In this document: piece by piece, positions 62,439 through 64,000 of the stretch
Position numbering within the stretch: the stretch's first letter is position 1
Layout of the letters: each line of letters begins with the position of its first letter
Assembly: GCF_030295325.1 (NCBI RefSeq)
Contig: NZ_AP027059.1
Span: 248,001-312,000, forward strand
Reading direction: 5' to 3'
DNA: 64,000 nucleotides
Source of the DNA: Haliovirga abyssi
GTDB lineage: Bacteria; Fusobacteriota; Fusobacteriia; Fusobacteriales; Haliovirgaceae
Notes under the pieces: generated by a model
The model's database searches: none
What the model was told of the DNA's origin: nothing
The model's input: only the letters and a program-made list of their open reading frames with translations
Made by a program: the position numbers and the translations under genes

Positions 62439-64000
62439 ATGAGTTATATAATTTTAGTAGTAATAATTTTAATTATTTTCCATATATTTATTCATAAAAA
62501 AAAATTATATTTACTTCCTGAAAAAAATAATAATCCTATTATTTTAATAAGGAAAAAGAAAATTAAATATATGAATGGAGCAGCAAAATGTATATTTTAT
62601 CAAAAAGAAGATTTGGATATATTAGAAAATGAAGTAATGAAAAGTAATTATAAAGAATTTGAGGTTAAAATTAATAATAGTTATTATAATTTTAATGTAA
62701 GTACAATAGATAAAAATTCATATAATTTATATGGAAAGAATATAACAAAATTAAAAGAAACAGAAAAAAAATTAGAAATCACGTCTAAAATATTTGAAAT
62801 ATCTAAAGATGGAATATTAATATTGGATGAAAATTTTGTTATAATTGCAGTAAATGATGCATTTACAAAAATATCTTTATTTACTGAAGAAGAATATATA
62901 GGAAAAAAGATATGGGACACTACAGGGTTACTTGAGAGAAAAGAAGAATTTAAAAATATACTGAAAGCTTTATTAAAATTAGATTATTGGGAAGGAGAAA
63001 CATGGTTTAGAAAAAAAACAAAAGAAATTTATAACGTATATTTAAAAATAAAAATAATACGTAGAAATAAAAAAATTATTAATTATATAATTTCTATAGA
63101 AGATATAACGTATTTGAATAAAATAGAGCAAAGAACTAATTTTATTAAAAATTATGATCTGTTGACAGGACTACATAATAGAAATTTTATTATAGAAAAA
63201 GTTGAAAAATATTTTGCTGAAAATAAAAAAATTTATTTATTATATTTGGATATTGATAATTTTAAAAAAGTTAATGATTCTTTAAATTACAAAGCTGGTG
63301 ATAAAATTTTAAATGACTTGTCAGAATATTTGAAAAGTTGTGTTAATAGTTCAGATGAATTGGGAAGATTAGAAGGGGATAAATTTGTTTTATTATATGA
63401 AGAAAAAGATTATAATGAAAAAGAAATTTTAGATAAATTATATAAAATTTTTAAATTACCATTTAAAACATATGAAAATCCATTTTTAGATGAAGTAAAA
63501 GATGTATATTTGAATTTTAGTTTAGGGATAGCATATTCTGAAAATAGTAACAAAAGTGCTTTTGATTTAGTAAAAAATGCGGAAATAGCAATGTACGATT
63601 CAAAAGTTGATAAGAAAAATAGTTTTAGAAATTATGAAAAACTAAAAAATAGAGATTTGATAAAAGAGGTAGAATTAGAAAGTGATTTAAGAAAAGCTAT
63701 AGAAAATGATGAATTTATAGTATATTATCAGCCACAAATAATGATACCAGAAGAAAAAATATTAGGAATGGAAGCATTAATAAGATGGCAAAGTCCAAAA
63801 AGAGGATTTGTAAATCCTGGTGGATTTATTGAATTTGCAGAAAAAAGTGGACTTATAGTAGAAATAGGAGAAATTGTATTTGAAAAAAGTTGTAAATTTT
63901 TTAAAGAACTTATGGAAAATGGCAGAAAGGATTTACTGTTATCAGTAAACTTATCACCATTACAATTTGATGATATAGATTTAATAGATAAAATAATGAG
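62439..64000 (+). CDS. PAS-GGDEF-EAL protein, partial (probable c-di-GMP phosphodiesterase)
   Basis: The frame runs off the right edge; about 520 residues are visible. There is one N-terminal membrane helix (about 2-16), a short region, then a PAS domain (about 115-235; SKDGILILDENFVIIAVNDA). The GGDEF-type domain (about 240-405) begins DLLTGLHNRNFIIEKVEKYF. Its active-site loop reads RLEGDKF instead of R-GGDEF, so cyclase activity is probably lost. The EAL domain begins near 410 with VYYQPQI, GMEALIRWQSP and the metal-binding Asn in LSVNLSPLQF. Retained EAL residues suggest hydrolysis of c-di-GMP. The start is ATG 62439 after GGGGGAGGG. Confidence 0.9.
   Translation, partial: MSYIILVVIILIIFHIFIHKKKLYLLPEKNNNPIILIRKKKIKYMNGAAKCIFYQKEDLDILENEVMKSNYKEFEVKINNSYYNFNVSTIDKNSYNLYGKNITKLKETEKKLEITSKIFEISKDGILILDENFVIIAVNDAFTKISLFTEEEYIGKKIWDTTGLLERKEEFKNILKALLKLDYWEGETWFRKKTKEIYNVYLKIKIIRRNKKIINYIISIEDITYLNKIEQRTNFIKNYDLLTGLHNRNFIIEKVEKYFAENKKIYLLYLDIDNFKKVNDSLNYKAGDKILNDLSEYLKSCVNSSDELGRLEGDKFVLLYEEKDYNEKEILDKLYKIFKLPFKTYENPFLDEVKDVYLNFSLGIAYSENSNKSAFDLVKNAEIAMYDSKVDKKNSFRNYEKLKNRDLIKEVELESDLRKAIENDEFIVYYQPQIMIPEEKILGMEALIRWQSPKRGFVNPGGFIEFAEKSGLIVEIGEIVFEKSCKFFKELMENGRKDLLLSVNLSPLQFDDIDLIDKIM

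Overview
The window is a low-GC, AT-rich bacterial chromosome with almost every gene on the + strand. The 16S gene carries Fusobacteriota-like stretches (for example around the GGAACTACAAGTGTAG helix) but is clearly different from Fusobacterium. Gene content agrees: an Rnf complex, a Gram-negative envelope with an LPS-type glycan cluster, pyruvate phosphate dikinase, and a topA-trmFO-xerC-hslV run. I infer a marine or anaerobic Fusobacteriota lineage; the genus is not proven by what I can see.

Layout. 1-3780: end of pyrK, then pyrD and leuS. 3780-9325: one rRNA operon (16S, a very short spacer, 23S, 5S, tRNA-Asn, second 5S) with a strong promoter and clear RNase III processing stems. 9367-13435: DUF896 protein, a small membrane protein, a candidate structured RNA, and ppdK. 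13435-20890: interspersed repeats, smg, topA, a hairpin/tandem-repeat zone, trmFO (apparently starting with ATA), xerC, hslV without hslU, and an Rpn-type nuclease. 20933-23113: yqeH and two type IV pilin-like genes. 23170-30076: rpsB (with a structured leader), tsf, pyrH, frr, a small ferredoxin, uppS, cdsA, dxr and tmk. 30296-30707: tRNA-Leu, tRNA-fMet and tRNA-Met. 30708-31239: three repeat copies. 31273-32394: tandem HD-GYP protein.

32431-49178 is the most distinctive block. It holds a GT4 glycosyltransferase, a WaaY-like kinase, a DUF2170-PspA pair, a GT2-GT9 fusion, four more GT9 (heptosyltransferase-type) proteins, an O-antigen ligase/polymerase-like membrane protein, a PhnW-like aminotransferase, a LicC/PntC-like cytidylyltransferase, two LicD-like transferases, MsbA and nadC. 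I read it as synthesis, export and phospho- or phosphono-decoration (aminoethylphosphonate or phosphocholine) of a surface glycan.

49241-64000: a GAF-GAF histidine kinase (- strand), a CxxS thioredoxin-fold protein, a chemotaxis receptor, the complete rnfCDGEAB operon, an osmoprotectant-type ABC transporter lacking a binding protein here, a DUF427 protein, and a PAS-GGDEF-EAL protein cut by the window end. At least three families of hairpin-forming intergenic repeats recur through the window, mostly just upstream of genes. Many genes start with TTG or GTG, so several starts were chosen from the ribosome binding site.
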